Assembly: GCA_902799045.1 (NCBI GenBank)
Contig: CADBZH010000010.1
Span: forward strand, 186,001 to 250,000
Length of the DNA stretch: 64,000 bases
Direction: 5' to 3'
DNA from: an uncultured Eubacteriales bacterium
GTDB lineage: Bacteria; Bacillota; Clostridia; Christensenellales; Aristaeellaceae
In this document: positions 48,201 through 57,947 of the stretch, piece after piece
Numbering within the stretch: position 1 is the first letter of the stretch
Layout of the letters: every line of letters begins with the position of its first letter
Position numbers and translations under genes: made by a program
The notes under the pieces: generated by a model
What the model was told of the DNA's origin: nothing
Database searches by the model: none
Seen by the model: only the letters and a program-made list of their open reading frames with translations

Positions 48201-49349
48201 TCAATCCAGCTCCGCGTACATCGAGGCCATGAGCTTCGGGATGAAGCGATAGTGGTCCCCGGGCAGGTTCGTGGTCAGGTACACGCAAGTGAGGTTTTCC
48301 TTCGGGTCCACGCAGAACCAGTTGCCGAAGGCGCCGTCCCAGCCCCATTCGCCCACGGAGCCGTTGATGCCCGCGACCTCCGGGTGCGTCATCACCCGCA
48401 CGCCCAGGCCGTAGCCGTAGCCGCGCTGGGTGTCCCAGCTGTGGGTGGCCTGCTGCCGGGGCGTCAGGTGGTCCGTGGCGATCAGGTCCACGGTCTTTCT
48501 GCCCAGGATGCGCTCGCCGTCCAGCGTGCCGCCGTGCAGCAGCATCTGGGCGAAGCGGGAATAGTCCGACACGGTGGAGAACAGCCCGCCGCCGCCGCTC
48601 TCGAAGGGGGGCTTTTCGGTGGGATAGTCGCGCTCCGCCGGCTTCATGCCCTCGTGCAGCTGATAGAGCGTGGCGATCCGCGCCTGCTTCTGCGGGGGCA
48701 CGAAGAAGCCGGTGTCCGCCATGCCCAGCGGGTCGAAGATATTCGCCTTCAGGTAGGCTCCCAGGCTCTGCCCGCTGAGCACCTCGATCACGCCGCCCAG
48801 CACGTCGATGGAGAAGCCGTACATCCAGCGCTCGCCCGGCTCGAAGGCCAGCGGCAGCTCGCCCACCCGGTTGCAGTAGGTGCGGGTGTCCGGCATGACG
48901 CCGCCGTGCGCGGCCAGGTATTCGTCGCCCTTCTCGTTCTGGATGCGGGCGGCGGCGGTGTCGCTTCCGGCATAGGGCACGCCGCTGGTCATCGTGAACA
49001 GCTGGCGCATCGTCACCTCGCCCCTGGCGGGCACGATCTCATAGCCGCCGTCCGGCTTCTCCAGCGCGATGGTGGGATTCTTGAAGCCGGGCAGGTATTC
49101 GCTGACCGGGTCCCACATCTTGAACAGGCCCTGTTCGTACAGCCGCATGATGCCGGCCACCGTGATCACCTTGGACATCGACGCGATGGGAAAGATGGTG
49201 TCCGCGTCCATCGGCGTTCCCTTCTCCCGGTTCGCATAGCCGAAGCAGCCCTCGAAGCAGGTCGCGTCGTTGCGGACCACCTTCGCGGCACAGCCCGCGA
49301 TCTGGCCGGATTCCACAAAGCGGTTCAGCGTGTTCTTCAGCAATTCCAT
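48201..49349 (-). CDS. Serine hydrolase, beta-lactamase/DD-peptidase (class C) fold
   Basis: The 382-residue protein contains the S-x-x-K nucleophile motif (PIASMSKVITVAG, near residue 57), the second motif as YGFSIDVLG (YxS in place of YxN) and a third motif region GEWGWDGAFG. No signal peptide is present, so it is probably a cytoplasmic esterase-like member (EstB or LACTB kind) rather than a beta-lactamase. AAAGGAGG lies 9 bases before ATG. It starts 38 bases after the NUDIX gene and is followed by the U32-like gene. Confidence 0.88.
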   Translation of the reverse strand: MELLKNTLNRFVESGQIAGCAAKVVRNDATCFEGCFGYANREKGTPMDADTIFPIASMSKVITVAGIMRLYEQGLFKMWDPVSEYLPGFKNPTIALEKPDGGYEIVPARGEVTMRQLFTMTSGVPYAGSDTAAARIQNEKGDEYLAAHGGVMPDTRTYCNRVGELPLAFEPGERWMYGFSIDVLGGVIEVLSGQSLGAYLKANIFDPLGMADTGFFVPPQKQARIATLYQLHEGMKPAERDYPTEKPPFESGGGGLFSTVSDYSRFAQMLLHGGTLDGERILGRKTVDLIATDHLTPRQQATHSWDTQRGYGYGLGVRVMTHPEVAGINGSVGEWGWDGAFGNWFCVDPKENLTCVYLTTNLPGDHYRFIPKLMASMYAELD

Positions 49350-49387
49350 GGATGCCCGCCTCCTTTATCAATCCTGTTGGGGCATAT

Positions 49388-49918
49388 CTAATCCCCGTCC
49401 ATCCATTCCCCCGCCCGCCGCAGTATGGGCAGCTCGCGGTTGGCGACGAGCCGGCCCAGCGGCGTGCAGGCGCGGCGCTCGTACTCCGCCACCGCCGCGT
49501 CAAAGCCCAGCTTCAGCGTGGAGAGGTGAAACTGCTCCCGCTCGTCCTCGGTCAGGCGCCTGTCCCCGAAGGAGAGCGCCCGGCAGAGGAAATAGTGGTT
49601 GATGTTGTGCCGGTGGATCAGGTTGTAGTAGTCGCTGACCACGCCGAGCCTGCCCAGGATCTCCACCTCCGCGCCCAGCTCCTCGCGCAGCTCCCGGCGG
49701 ATCGCCGCGTCCGGGGCCTCGCCCGACTCCACGCCGCCCCCGGAGGTCTCGATCAGCGTCGCCGCGCCAAAGTCGTCGTCCCGCACGGCGCGAACGAAGT
49801 AATAGTTTCCGTTGCCGTCCACCACGATGGCCCGCGCGATTTGTCGGTCGTGGTCGATCCCGGTCATCGGCCATTCGTTGTCCTGCAATTCGAGGGTGAT
49901 CTCCGGCAATGCTTTCAT
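49388..49918 (-). CDS. NUDIX hydrolase
   Basis: The 176-residue protein hydrolyses a nucleoside diphosphate linked to another group. The NUDIX box is complete: GGGVESGE near residue 60 and the following R-E-L-x-E-E-L-G (REL REEL GAE). The ADP-ribose-type strand order fits, but the substrate is not determined. TTG at 49939 is in frame, but the GGAGG site is properly placed (10 bases) for ATG 49918. A promoter with a large hairpin lies upstream at 49963-49992. Confidence 0.9.
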   Translation of the reverse strand: MKALPEITLELQDNEWPMTGIDHDRQIARAIVVDGNGNYYFVRAVRDDDFGAATLIETSGGGVESGEAPDAAIRRELREELGAEVEILGRLGVVSDYYNLIHRHNINHYFLCRALSFGDRRLTEDEREQFHLSTLKLGFDAAVAEYERRACTPLGRLVANRELPILRRAGEWMDGD

Positions 49919-49962
49919 GCTCTCATTTCCTCCGCGCAAGTCATCTGTAACGGTTTTTGGGT

Positions 49963-49992
49963 ATTATAACACAACCGCTCCGCGTTTGTCAC
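49963..49992 (-). promoter_or_regulatory. Promoter of the NUDIX operon, overlapped by an inverted repeat
   Basis: GTGACA (complement 49987-49992), 18 bases, TATAAT (complement 49963-49968). Arms of 17 bases with two mismatches (about 49968-49984 and 49995-50013) surround the -35 box. Confidence 0.65.
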
Positions 49993-50079
49993 CGTCGCGA
50001 AGCGGTTGTGTGAAAAAGATTCCTGGAATCCGCGCGTTAAGAACGCCGCCCGGATTCGCGCCCAGATACGCCGTGATGT

Positions 50080-51474
50080 TCATGTCCGATCCCGCCTCCC
50101 GCTCGCCTGCAATGTCCCGCCGTCCTCCCTGGGCAGCTTCCGGAAGAAGCGCGCCGCGAAGAGGGCGAACACCGGCACGGAGAGCAGCAGGGACACCGGC
50201 TGGGCCTCCTGGATGCCCGCCAGGCCCCGCCATTGGGAGAGGATCAGCAGGGCGGGGATGAAGAACAGCCCGCTCCTCAGCGCCGACAGCAGGCTCGCGC
50301 CCATGCGCCGGCCCGTGCTCTGGTAGAGCATCTCCACCACCATGCACGGCGGCAGCACCATCGTCGCCAGCGCCTGCAGGCGAAGGGCGCGCGTGCCGAT
50401 TTCGATGACCGCCGGGTCGTCCCGGAACAGCCCGATCAGGCTGCCGGAGAACGCGATCAGCCCCCCGCAGCTGACGAGTATGAACGCCTCGGAGGCCAGG
50501 CAGGCGAACCGGAAGCCCTGGCGCAGCCGGGAATACTTTCCCGCGCCGTAGTTGAACGCGGACACGGGCTGAAACCCCTGCCCAACGCCCAGCGCGACGG
50601 AAAACGCGAAGAATACGATCCGCGACACGATGCTCATCGCCGCCACGGCCGCATCCCCGTACACCGCGCAGCGCGTGTTCAAAAGCACGGTGGTGACGCT
50701 GTTCAGCGCCTGCCGGAGCAGGCTGGGAAACCCGGTCGCCGCGATGTTGCCGACGATCCCCGGCGTGGCCCGGGCCGCGCGCTTCAGGCTGAGCTTCGTC
50801 TCGGTCCGCCCGGAGACGAACATCCCCACCAGGATGCCCCAGCTGACGATCTGGCTGAGGGCCGTGGAAAGCCCCGCGCCGGCGATGTCCATCTTCAGGC
50901 CGAACATCAGGATCGGGTCGCCGGCCATGTTCAGAAACGCGCCGGACATCAGCCCGATCATGCCCAGGAAGGCCTTGCCCTCATAGCGCAGCAGATTGTT
51001 CAGCGTCAGGCACGAGCACATGAACGGCGCCGAGACCAGGATGTAGGAGATGTAGGACCGGGCGTAGGGCGCGATGGTCTCGGTGCTGCCCAGCCAGAAC
51101 ACGATGTCGTCCAGAAACACAAAGCCCAGCGCGCCAATGACCGCGCCGCAGAGGAACGACGCGAAGAAGCCCACGGAGGCGTGCAGGGAGGCGCTCTCCC
51201 GATCCTTCGCGCCCAGGGCGCGGGACAGGATGCTGCCCGCGCCCTGGCCAAACAGGAAGCCGAACGCCTGGATGATCGACATGAAGCCGAACACGATCCC
51301 CACCGCGCCGCTGGCGCTGGTGCCGAGGCGTCCGACGAACGCCGTGTCCACCAGATTGTAGATGTTGGTGACCAGCATCGAGATCACGGCGGGGACGGAA
51401 AGCCCCAGAACCAGCCGCGGGATCGGCGTGAGGGTCATCTTCTCATAGTGCGTGATGCCGTATTTGCGCCGCAT
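50080..51474 (-). CDS. MATE-family multidrug exporter 2
   Basis: A 464-residue protein with twelve membrane segments of the MepA-like branch: LTLTPIPRLVLGLSVPAVIS begins the first half, LVTNIYNLVDTAFVGRLGTS is the family signature, FGQGAGSILSRALGAKD follows, and the second half begins RATPGIVGNIAATGFPSLLR. It starts at ATG 51474 (GGAG 5 bases before); the frame that reads on to 52425 is a shadow of abfA. It is separated from abfA by 38 bases and may share its message. Confidence 0.92.
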   Translation of the reverse strand: MRRKYGITHYEKMTLTPIPRLVLGLSVPAVISMLVTNIYNLVDTAFVGRLGTSASGAVGIVFGFMSIIQAFGFLFGQGAGSILSRALGAKDRESASLHASVGFFASFLCGAVIGALGFVFLDDIVFWLGSTETIAPYARSYISYILVSAPFMCSCLTLNNLLRYEGKAFLGMIGLMSGAFLNMAGDPILMFGLKMDIAGAGLSTALSQIVSWGILVGMFVSGRTETKLSLKRAARATPGIVGNIAATGFPSLLRQALNSVTTVLLNTRCAVYGDAAVAAMSIVSRIVFFAFSVALGVGQGFQPVSAFNYGAGKYSRLRQGFRFACLASEAFILVSCGGLIAFSGSLIGLFRDDPAVIEIGTRALRLQALATMVLPPCMVVEMLYQSTGRRMGASLLSALRSGLFFIPALLILSQWRGLAGIQEAQPVSLLLSVPVFALFAARFFRKLPREDGGTLQASGRRDRT

Positions 51475-51512
51475 ATTCACTCCAACCTTCGCCTGCTGCG
51501 CTTTGCGCGCGA

Positions 51513-53048
<1,536 letters not shown>

Positions 53049-53077
53049 TTATTGCATCAAACCGGCTGCGGGGGCGG

Positions 53078-53554
53078 TCAATCCGCGCGGACCCAGCCCA
53101 CCGCGCCCCGCAGGCTGACGAGGAGCCAGTTCCCCTCCTGCGCCAGGATGGGCAGGGTGGTGTCCCCGTTCAGCAGGGCGACCTTCGGCGCATGGGCGTC
53201 GTCCCAGGCGTATACAGGCGTCCGTCCCTCCGTCACATACCAGGCGGGGTCGACGGCGATGTAGTCCGCGTTCACCCAGCCCTCCGGGCTGTCCTCTTCG
53301 TCCGAGGTGAAGCAATGGGCCCATCCGTCCTCCTGCCGGTCCACGATGACGCGGTCCCCGTACTCGAGCTTCATCACGGTCTTGGCGCCGGTATCGGGCT
53401 TTTTGCGCAGGGTCAGCTCCTCGCACAGCACCACCGATATCAGGCCGATCTGGCCCTCGCCGTAGGGCCGGATGATCTCCGCGCGAACCGCCCCGATGCT
53501 TCCCAGCGCCAGAATCAGCGCCAGCACAACCGTCAACCAGGCAAACCTCTTCAT
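53078..53554 (-). CDS. Secreted protein with two SH3-like domains
   Basis: The 158-residue product has a signal peptide (MKRFAWLTVVLALILALG...AVRA, cut before EI). Two bacterial SH3-like repeats follow (about 35-95 with LTLRKKPDTGAKTVMKLEYG, and 97-158 ending RGAVGWVRAD). Such domains bind cell-wall peptides or glycans. AGGAGG is 8 bases before ATG 53554 and only 2 before the preceding ATG, so 53554 is used. It lies between the HD hydrolase and abfA genes. No catalytic domain is present. Confidence 0.8.
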   Translation of the reverse strand: MKRFAWLTVVLALILALGSIGAVRAEIIRPYGEGQIGLISVVLCEELTLRKKPDTGAKTVMKLEYGDRVIVDRQEDGWAHCFTSDEEDSPEGWVNADYIAVDPAWYVTEGRTPVYAWDDAHAPKVALLNGDTTLPILAQEGNWLLVSLRGAVGWVRAD

Positions 53555-53625
53555 GTTCATATCCTCCTGTCTGTTCTCTGAAAATACCGTATCGATTGTA
53601 TCCCATTCCCGGCCGGCGCCGCCCG

Positions 53626-54114
53626 TCACAGGCGGAATACGCCCCGGATCAGCCGCTTGCCCGCGTCGGTCCGGACGATCCTGTCCAGAAAGCGCTCGAT
53701 GTTCTTTGCGTCGTATCCGTTCTCCGAGGCGTTGGCGATGTAGTCCGCCTCCAGCAGGATCTGATAGTCCGGGCCGTCGACGCCGGTGAAGGTGTGATGG
53801 TGCCCGACGAGGAACTTCACCCGCTCGAGCTGCCCCGCGGTCAGGCCCGCGTCCGCCAGGAACGCCTCCACCATCGGCGCGCCCTCCTCCTCCTGGCGCT
53901 TGCCGTTGGCGTTGCCGTACTTCTCGCGGCAGAGGGGGCAGGCGATGTCGTGGGTGATGGCCGCGACCTCCAGGATGAACTGCGTCTGCCCGTCCAGGCC
54001 CTCCAGCTTTCCGATCGTCCTGGCGTAGGTCCAGACCCGAATGAAATGGTCGATGTCGTGAATGTTGCCCTCGGAGAAAGCGATCATCTTCTCCATGATC
54101 TGTGCGATGGTCAT
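53626..54114 (-). CDS. HD-domain phosphohydrolase
   Basis: The 162-residue protein has the HD metal site: His19/His23 near the start (GNIHDIDHFIRVW), the HD pair His55-Asp56 (ITHDIACP), GHHHT (His105-107) and Asp124 (LLEADYIAN). Members hydrolyse phosphate esters of nucleotides. GGAGG lies 8 bases before ATG. It follows the GH4 gene by 21 bases and is probably in its operon. Its place among glycosidases is unexplained; it could act on a sugar or nucleotide phosphate. Confidence 0.9.
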   Translation of the reverse strand: MTIAQIMEKMIAFSEGNIHDIDHFIRVWTYARTIGKLEGLDGQTQFILEVAAITHDIACPLCREKYGNANGKRQEEEGAPMVEAFLADAGLTAGQLERVKFLVGHHHTFTGVDGPDYQILLEADYIANASENGYDAKNIERFLDRIVRTDAGKRLIRGVFRL

Positions 54115-54135
54115 GTTCTCATCCTCCGTCGCGCG

Positions 54136-55614
54136 CTACTCGCGCTTGTGGCGCTCCTCGCGCTCGCGCCGCTCGGCGGAAACCTCCCCGGGGGTCTTGA
54201 CCCGCTGGCGCACCGCGCCGCGATAGCCCTCGTTGGTGGGAATGAGATTGCCCGCGGCAAACCGCGCCTTCGCGGCGGCGATGGCCTCGCCGTACTGGGG
54301 CAGCCACGCCTCCTGGGCGATCAGCATCTCGTCCACCATCTGCCACACCTGGGGTGGGTCGCACACCGCGCCGGTCAGCGGGTCCATCAGCGCCGCCTGC
54401 TTCAAAAGCGCCGCGTCGCCGGACACCGCCGCCTCCACGGCAAGCCGCTGCACCCACGCGGACTGGCTGCACACCGCCGCGCAGCCCAGGGGCAGCTCGC
54501 CCACCTTCGGAACGCTGACGCCATTGCCGTCCACATAGCAGGGCACCTCCACCACGCACTCGTCCGGCAGGTTGGCGATCGCGCCATGGTTCATCACGTT
54601 GAAGTGGCCGCGGTAGGTGCGCCCCGTCTCCAGCGCCTCGATGATGTAGCTGCCGTGCTCGCTGCTGCGCTCGCTGCCGTCGTACCGCTTCGGCGGCTCG
54701 GCCATCAGCTTCGGGAACTCCGTCTCGAACCAGTCGCGGTTCTCGCGGGTCTCGCGCAGGTAGCCGCCGGTCTCGCCGTTGATCCAGCTGGACAGGTCGA
54801 TCCACCTTTCGATCTCATCCGGCCGCTTGCGATACCAGGCCACGTACTCGGAAAGATGCCCGTTGGACTCGGTGGAATAGTAGCCGAAGCGGCGCAGCAC
54901 GTCGATGCGCACCTTCTCGGTACGGCTGTACTCCGGGTGCCTCTCGAAGCCCTCCAGCAGCCTTCCGATCATCTCCTCGCCGTTGTGCTTGACGGACAGG
55001 TACCAGGTCTGGTGGTTCAGACCCGCGCAGGTCACGTCCAGCTCCTTCCGGTCCCTGACTCCCAGCACCTCCGCGATCTGCATCTCCCCGTGGATCTCGC
55101 CGTGGCACAGGCCCAGCGTGCGCACCCCGCCGTACTTGATGCAGGCCCAGGTGAGCATGGCCATCGGGTTGGAATAGTTCAGAAGCAGCGCGTTCGGCTC
55201 GGCCACCTCGCGGATGTCCCTGCAGAAATCCAGCACGGCGGCGATGCCCCGCTGGCCGTACATGATGCCGCCGACGCACAGCGTGTCGCCCACGCACTGG
55301 TCCACGCCGTATTTCAGCGGGATGTCGATGTCCGTTTCAAAGGCCTCCAGCCCGCCGATGCGCACGCAATTCACGATGTAGCGCGCGCCCTTCAGCGCCT
55401 CCCGCCGGTCGGTGGTGGCAAATATGCGGGTGGGGATGCCGTTCGCGTCCAGGTCCCGCTGGCAGAGCCGGGTCACCCGGTCCAGGTTGTCCGGGTTGAT
55501 GTCGGTGAAAGCCACCTCGATGCTCCGCAGCTCCGGCACCGAGAGGATGTCGGTGAACAGGGTGCGCGCGAACGTCAGGCTGCCCGCGCCGATGATCGTC
55601 AGCTTGAATGCCAT
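54136..55614 (-). CDS. Glycoside hydrolase family 4 (alpha-galactosidase or alpha-galacturonidase type)
   Basis: The 492-residue enzyme uses NAD and a divalent metal to cleave glycosides by transient oxidation. The Rossmann start TIIGAGSLTFARTL, the metal-site LCHGEIHGE (Cys-His) and VTCAGLNHQTWYL are visible. The family includes MelA (alpha-galactosidase) and LplD (alpha-galacturonidase); the sequence does not settle which. GH4 6-phospho-glycosidases seem less likely since no PTS genes are near. AAGGAGG lies 8 bases before ATG, 25 bases after the GH31 gene. Confidence 0.9.
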   Translation of the reverse strand: MAFKLTIIGAGSLTFARTLFTDILSVPELRSIEVAFTDINPDNLDRVTRLCQRDLDANGIPTRIFATTDRREALKGARYIVNCVRIGGLEAFETDIDIPLKYGVDQCVGDTLCVGGIMYGQRGIAAVLDFCRDIREVAEPNALLLNYSNPMAMLTWACIKYGGVRTLGLCHGEIHGEMQIAEVLGVRDRKELDVTCAGLNHQTWYLSVKHNGEEMIGRLLEGFERHPEYSRTEKVRIDVLRRFGYYSTESNGHLSEYVAWYRKRPDEIERWIDLSSWINGETGGYLRETRENRDWFETEFPKLMAEPPKRYDGSERSSEHGSYIIEALETGRTYRGHFNVMNHGAIANLPDECVVEVPCYVDGNGVSVPKVGELPLGCAAVCSQSAWVQRLAVEAAVSGDAALLKQAALMDPLTGAVCDPPQVWQMVDEMLIAQEAWLPQYGEAIAAAKARFAAGNLIPTNEGYRGAVRQRVKTPGEVSAERREREERHKRE

Positions 55615-55639
55615 GTCCCTCGCCTCCTTGGCGTCTCAA

Positions 55640-57604
55640 TCAAATGCGCTCGAACACCGGGATGCGCTCCAGCGGCGCGTCCGCCTCCACGGTCTCGCCG
55701 CCGGTGTACACCGCGCCGGTGTCCACTTCCCGCCAGGCGCCCTCCGGCAGGTAGACCAGCTTTTTCCGGGCGCCGGCTTCAAGCACCGGGGCCACCAGGT
55801 ATCTGTCGCCGAACATGTACTGGTCCTTCATGTCCGCGCAGGCGGGGTCCTCCGGGAAGGCGTAGAACATGGCCCGCATCACGGGCGTGCCCCGCTCGTG
55901 CGCCTGGCGCATCGCCTCGCGGATGTAGTCGCGCAATTCCTCCCGCCGCTTCATGTACTTCACCAGGATCGGATAGGCCTCCTCGCCGTAGCTCCACACC
56001 TCATTGTCCGCGCCGGAGGGCAGCACCGCCGTGCCGTCCCTGCGATAAACGTTCTCCACGGGCTTGCGGTCGCCGTGCAGGCGCATCACCGGGCAGTAGC
56101 AGCCCCACTCGAACCAGCGGATGAACAGCTCGCGGAACTCCGGCTTCTCCGGCCAGCCGTCGTGGAAGCCGCCGATGTCGGTGGTCCACCAGGGAATGCC
56201 GGCGACGCCCATGCTCAGCCCCGCGCAGATCTGGCGGCGGAAGTCCTCCCAGCGGCTCATGATGTCGCCGGACCACACCAGCGCGCCGTAGCGCTGGCTG
56301 CCCGCCCAGGCGCAGCGCAGCAGGTTCACCGGGTTTTCCTGGCCGGCCTCCGCCATGCCCTCGTAGAAGCCCCGGGCGTACATCTGCGGATAAATGTTGC
56401 CCACCTGCTGGTTGCTGCCCAGGTAATAGCGATAGTTCTTGTATTCGTAGGTGCCGTACTCCGGCTCGGCCTCGTCCAGCCAGAAGATGCGGATGCCCGC
56501 GTCGTAGTAGTTCTTTTTGATCTTCTGCCACACGTACTTCCGCGCCCGGGGGTTCGTGGCGTCGTAGAACATGCTGTCCTCCACGAAGCGCATGCCGATC
56601 TGCTCGCCGTACTCCGCCCGCACCAGCAGCCCCTGCTGCTGCATCTCGGCGTAGTTCTCGCTGGTCAGGGCCACCTGCGGCCAGACGGACACCATCAGCT
56701 CGATGCCCATGGCCTTCAGTTCCTTCACCATGGCCGCCGGGTCCGGGAAGAACTCCGGGTCAAAGCGATAGTCGCCCATCCTCGGCCAGTGGAAGAAGTC
56801 GCAGACGATCACGTCGATCTTCAGCCCCCGCCGCACGTACTCCCGCGCCACCTGAAGCAGCTGCTCCTGGTTCCAGTAGCGCAGCTTGCACTGCCAGAAG
56901 CCCAGGCCGTACTCCGGCATCATCGGCGCGAAGCCCGTGGCGCGGGCATAGTTCAGGCTGATCCCCTCGGGGGTGTCCGCACAGGTGACCCAGTAGTCCA
57001 GCTGCCTGGTGCTCTCGGCGTGCCAGGTGGTGCGGTTTGCGCCGAAGGACACGCTGCCGATGGCGGGGTTGTGCCACAAAAAGCCGTAGCCCCGGCTGGA
57101 CATCACGAAGGGCACGCTGGCCTGACTGTTGCGATGGGCCAGCTCCAGCGTGCAGCCCTTCCAGTCCAGGATCTCCTCCTGGTACTGGCCCATGCCGTAG
57201 AGGCGCTCGCCCTCCTGGCCGTCGAAGGTGGCGGTCAGGGCGAAGTCGCCGCCCAGGTGCGGCTCGAACTTCCGCGATTTCAGCGCCAGGGCGTTGGCCG
57301 GGGCGGTCTCCCGCAGCAGCAGCTCGCCCCGCTGGTTGAAGAAGCTGATCCGGGCATAGCGGTGCCAGCCGTCCATGTCGATCCTCGCGGTCAGGCGGCC
57401 GTTGGTGATAGCGGCGCTGTCGCCGTCGATGGCGACGACGCTCTCCGTCCCTTCCGGCTCCAGCAGCGCCCAGCGCGCGTCCGTCACGTCGCCCTGCAGC
57501 GTGGCGCGCACCCGCAGGCTGTCCTCGCCCCAGGGGGTGATCACCAGGGTCTCGCCCCGGTTGCGCCAGATCAGCCCGCCTCCGGATTGCTCAAAGTAAT
57601 TCAT
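55640..57604 (-). CDS. Glycoside hydrolase family 31 (alpha-xylosidase-like)
   Basis: The 654-residue protein has an N-terminal beta domain, a GH31 barrel and two C-terminal beta domains. The nucleophile is Asp377 in IFWLDEAEPEY, as in alpha-xylosidases, and the acid/base is Asp447 in LVWSGDIMSR. TWHAESTRQLDYW and FHWPRMGDYRFD are characteristic. There is no signal peptide. An in-frame GTG at 57613 lies too near the TGAGGAG site; ATG 57604 is 8 bases after it. It heads an operon with GH4 and HD genes. A possible -10 TATGAT (complement 57679-57684) lacks a good -35. Confidence 0.92.
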   Translation of the reverse strand: MNYFEQSGGGLIWRNRGETLVITPWGEDSLRVRATLQGDVTDARWALLEPEGTESVVAIDGDSAAITNGRLTARIDMDGWHRYARISFFNQRGELLLRETAPANALALKSRKFEPHLGGDFALTATFDGQEGERLYGMGQYQEEILDWKGCTLELAHRNSQASVPFVMSSRGYGFLWHNPAIGSVSFGANRTTWHAESTRQLDYWVTCADTPEGISLNYARATGFAPMMPEYGLGFWQCKLRYWNQEQLLQVAREYVRRGLKIDVIVCDFFHWPRMGDYRFDPEFFPDPAAMVKELKAMGIELMVSVWPQVALTSENYAEMQQQGLLVRAEYGEQIGMRFVEDSMFYDATNPRARKYVWQKIKKNYYDAGIRIFWLDEAEPEYGTYEYKNYRYYLGSNQQVGNIYPQMYARGFYEGMAEAGQENPVNLLRCAWAGSQRYGALVWSGDIMSRWEDFRRQICAGLSMGVAGIPWWTTDIGGFHDGWPEKPEFRELFIRWFEWGCYCPVMRLHGDRKPVENVYRRDGTAVLPSGADNEVWSYGEEAYPILVKYMKRREELRDYIREAMRQAHERGTPVMRAMFYAFPEDPACADMKDQYMFGDRYLVAPVLEAGARKKLVYLPEGAWREVDTGAVYTGGETVEADAPLERIPVFERI

Positions 57605-57772
57605 GGCCTTCACTCCTCACGGTGGATTTCCGGTCCCCTGCCGTCGGTCGGATCGACCGCACGGCTCCGATCCCCTCTATCATAACACAAAAACGCCGGC
57701 CGCGAAACCCGTCCCGCGCCCCCGCGGCAAATTTTGGGGTTTCTCCTTCCATGCGGTTCGCCAACGGAACGC

Positions 57773-57844
57773 ACAGATCCTTCGCTGCGCCCGGGATGAC
57801 AGCGAATCGAAGCCCTGTCATCCCGGGCGCAGCGAAGGATCTGT
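57773..57844. repeat. Long perfect palindrome, AGATCCTTCGCTGCGC family
   Basis: Two perfectly complementary 30-base arms (57773-57802 and 57815-57844) with a 12-base loop. The outer 18 bases equal the arms at 22642-22688. Between 57605 and 57772 nothing but the weak -10 at 57679 is seen. Confidence 0.85.
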
Positions 57845-57859
57845 AAAAGCGCGTGACTG

Positions 57860-57907
57860 GCCTCCCTCGCCGAGGGAGGTGGCAGCCCGAAGGGCCGTCG
57901 GAGGGAG
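57860..57907. repeat. GAGGGAGG-type palindromic repeat, copy C
   Basis: GCCTCCCTCGCCGAGGGAGG, a hairpin GCAGCCCGAAGGGCCG and TCGGAGGGAG, like the copies at 37145 and 37215. Confidence 0.65.
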
Positions 57908-57947
57908 TCGTCGAACCCTGCGGGTTCTCTCGGTCCCCGGGGGCCGC

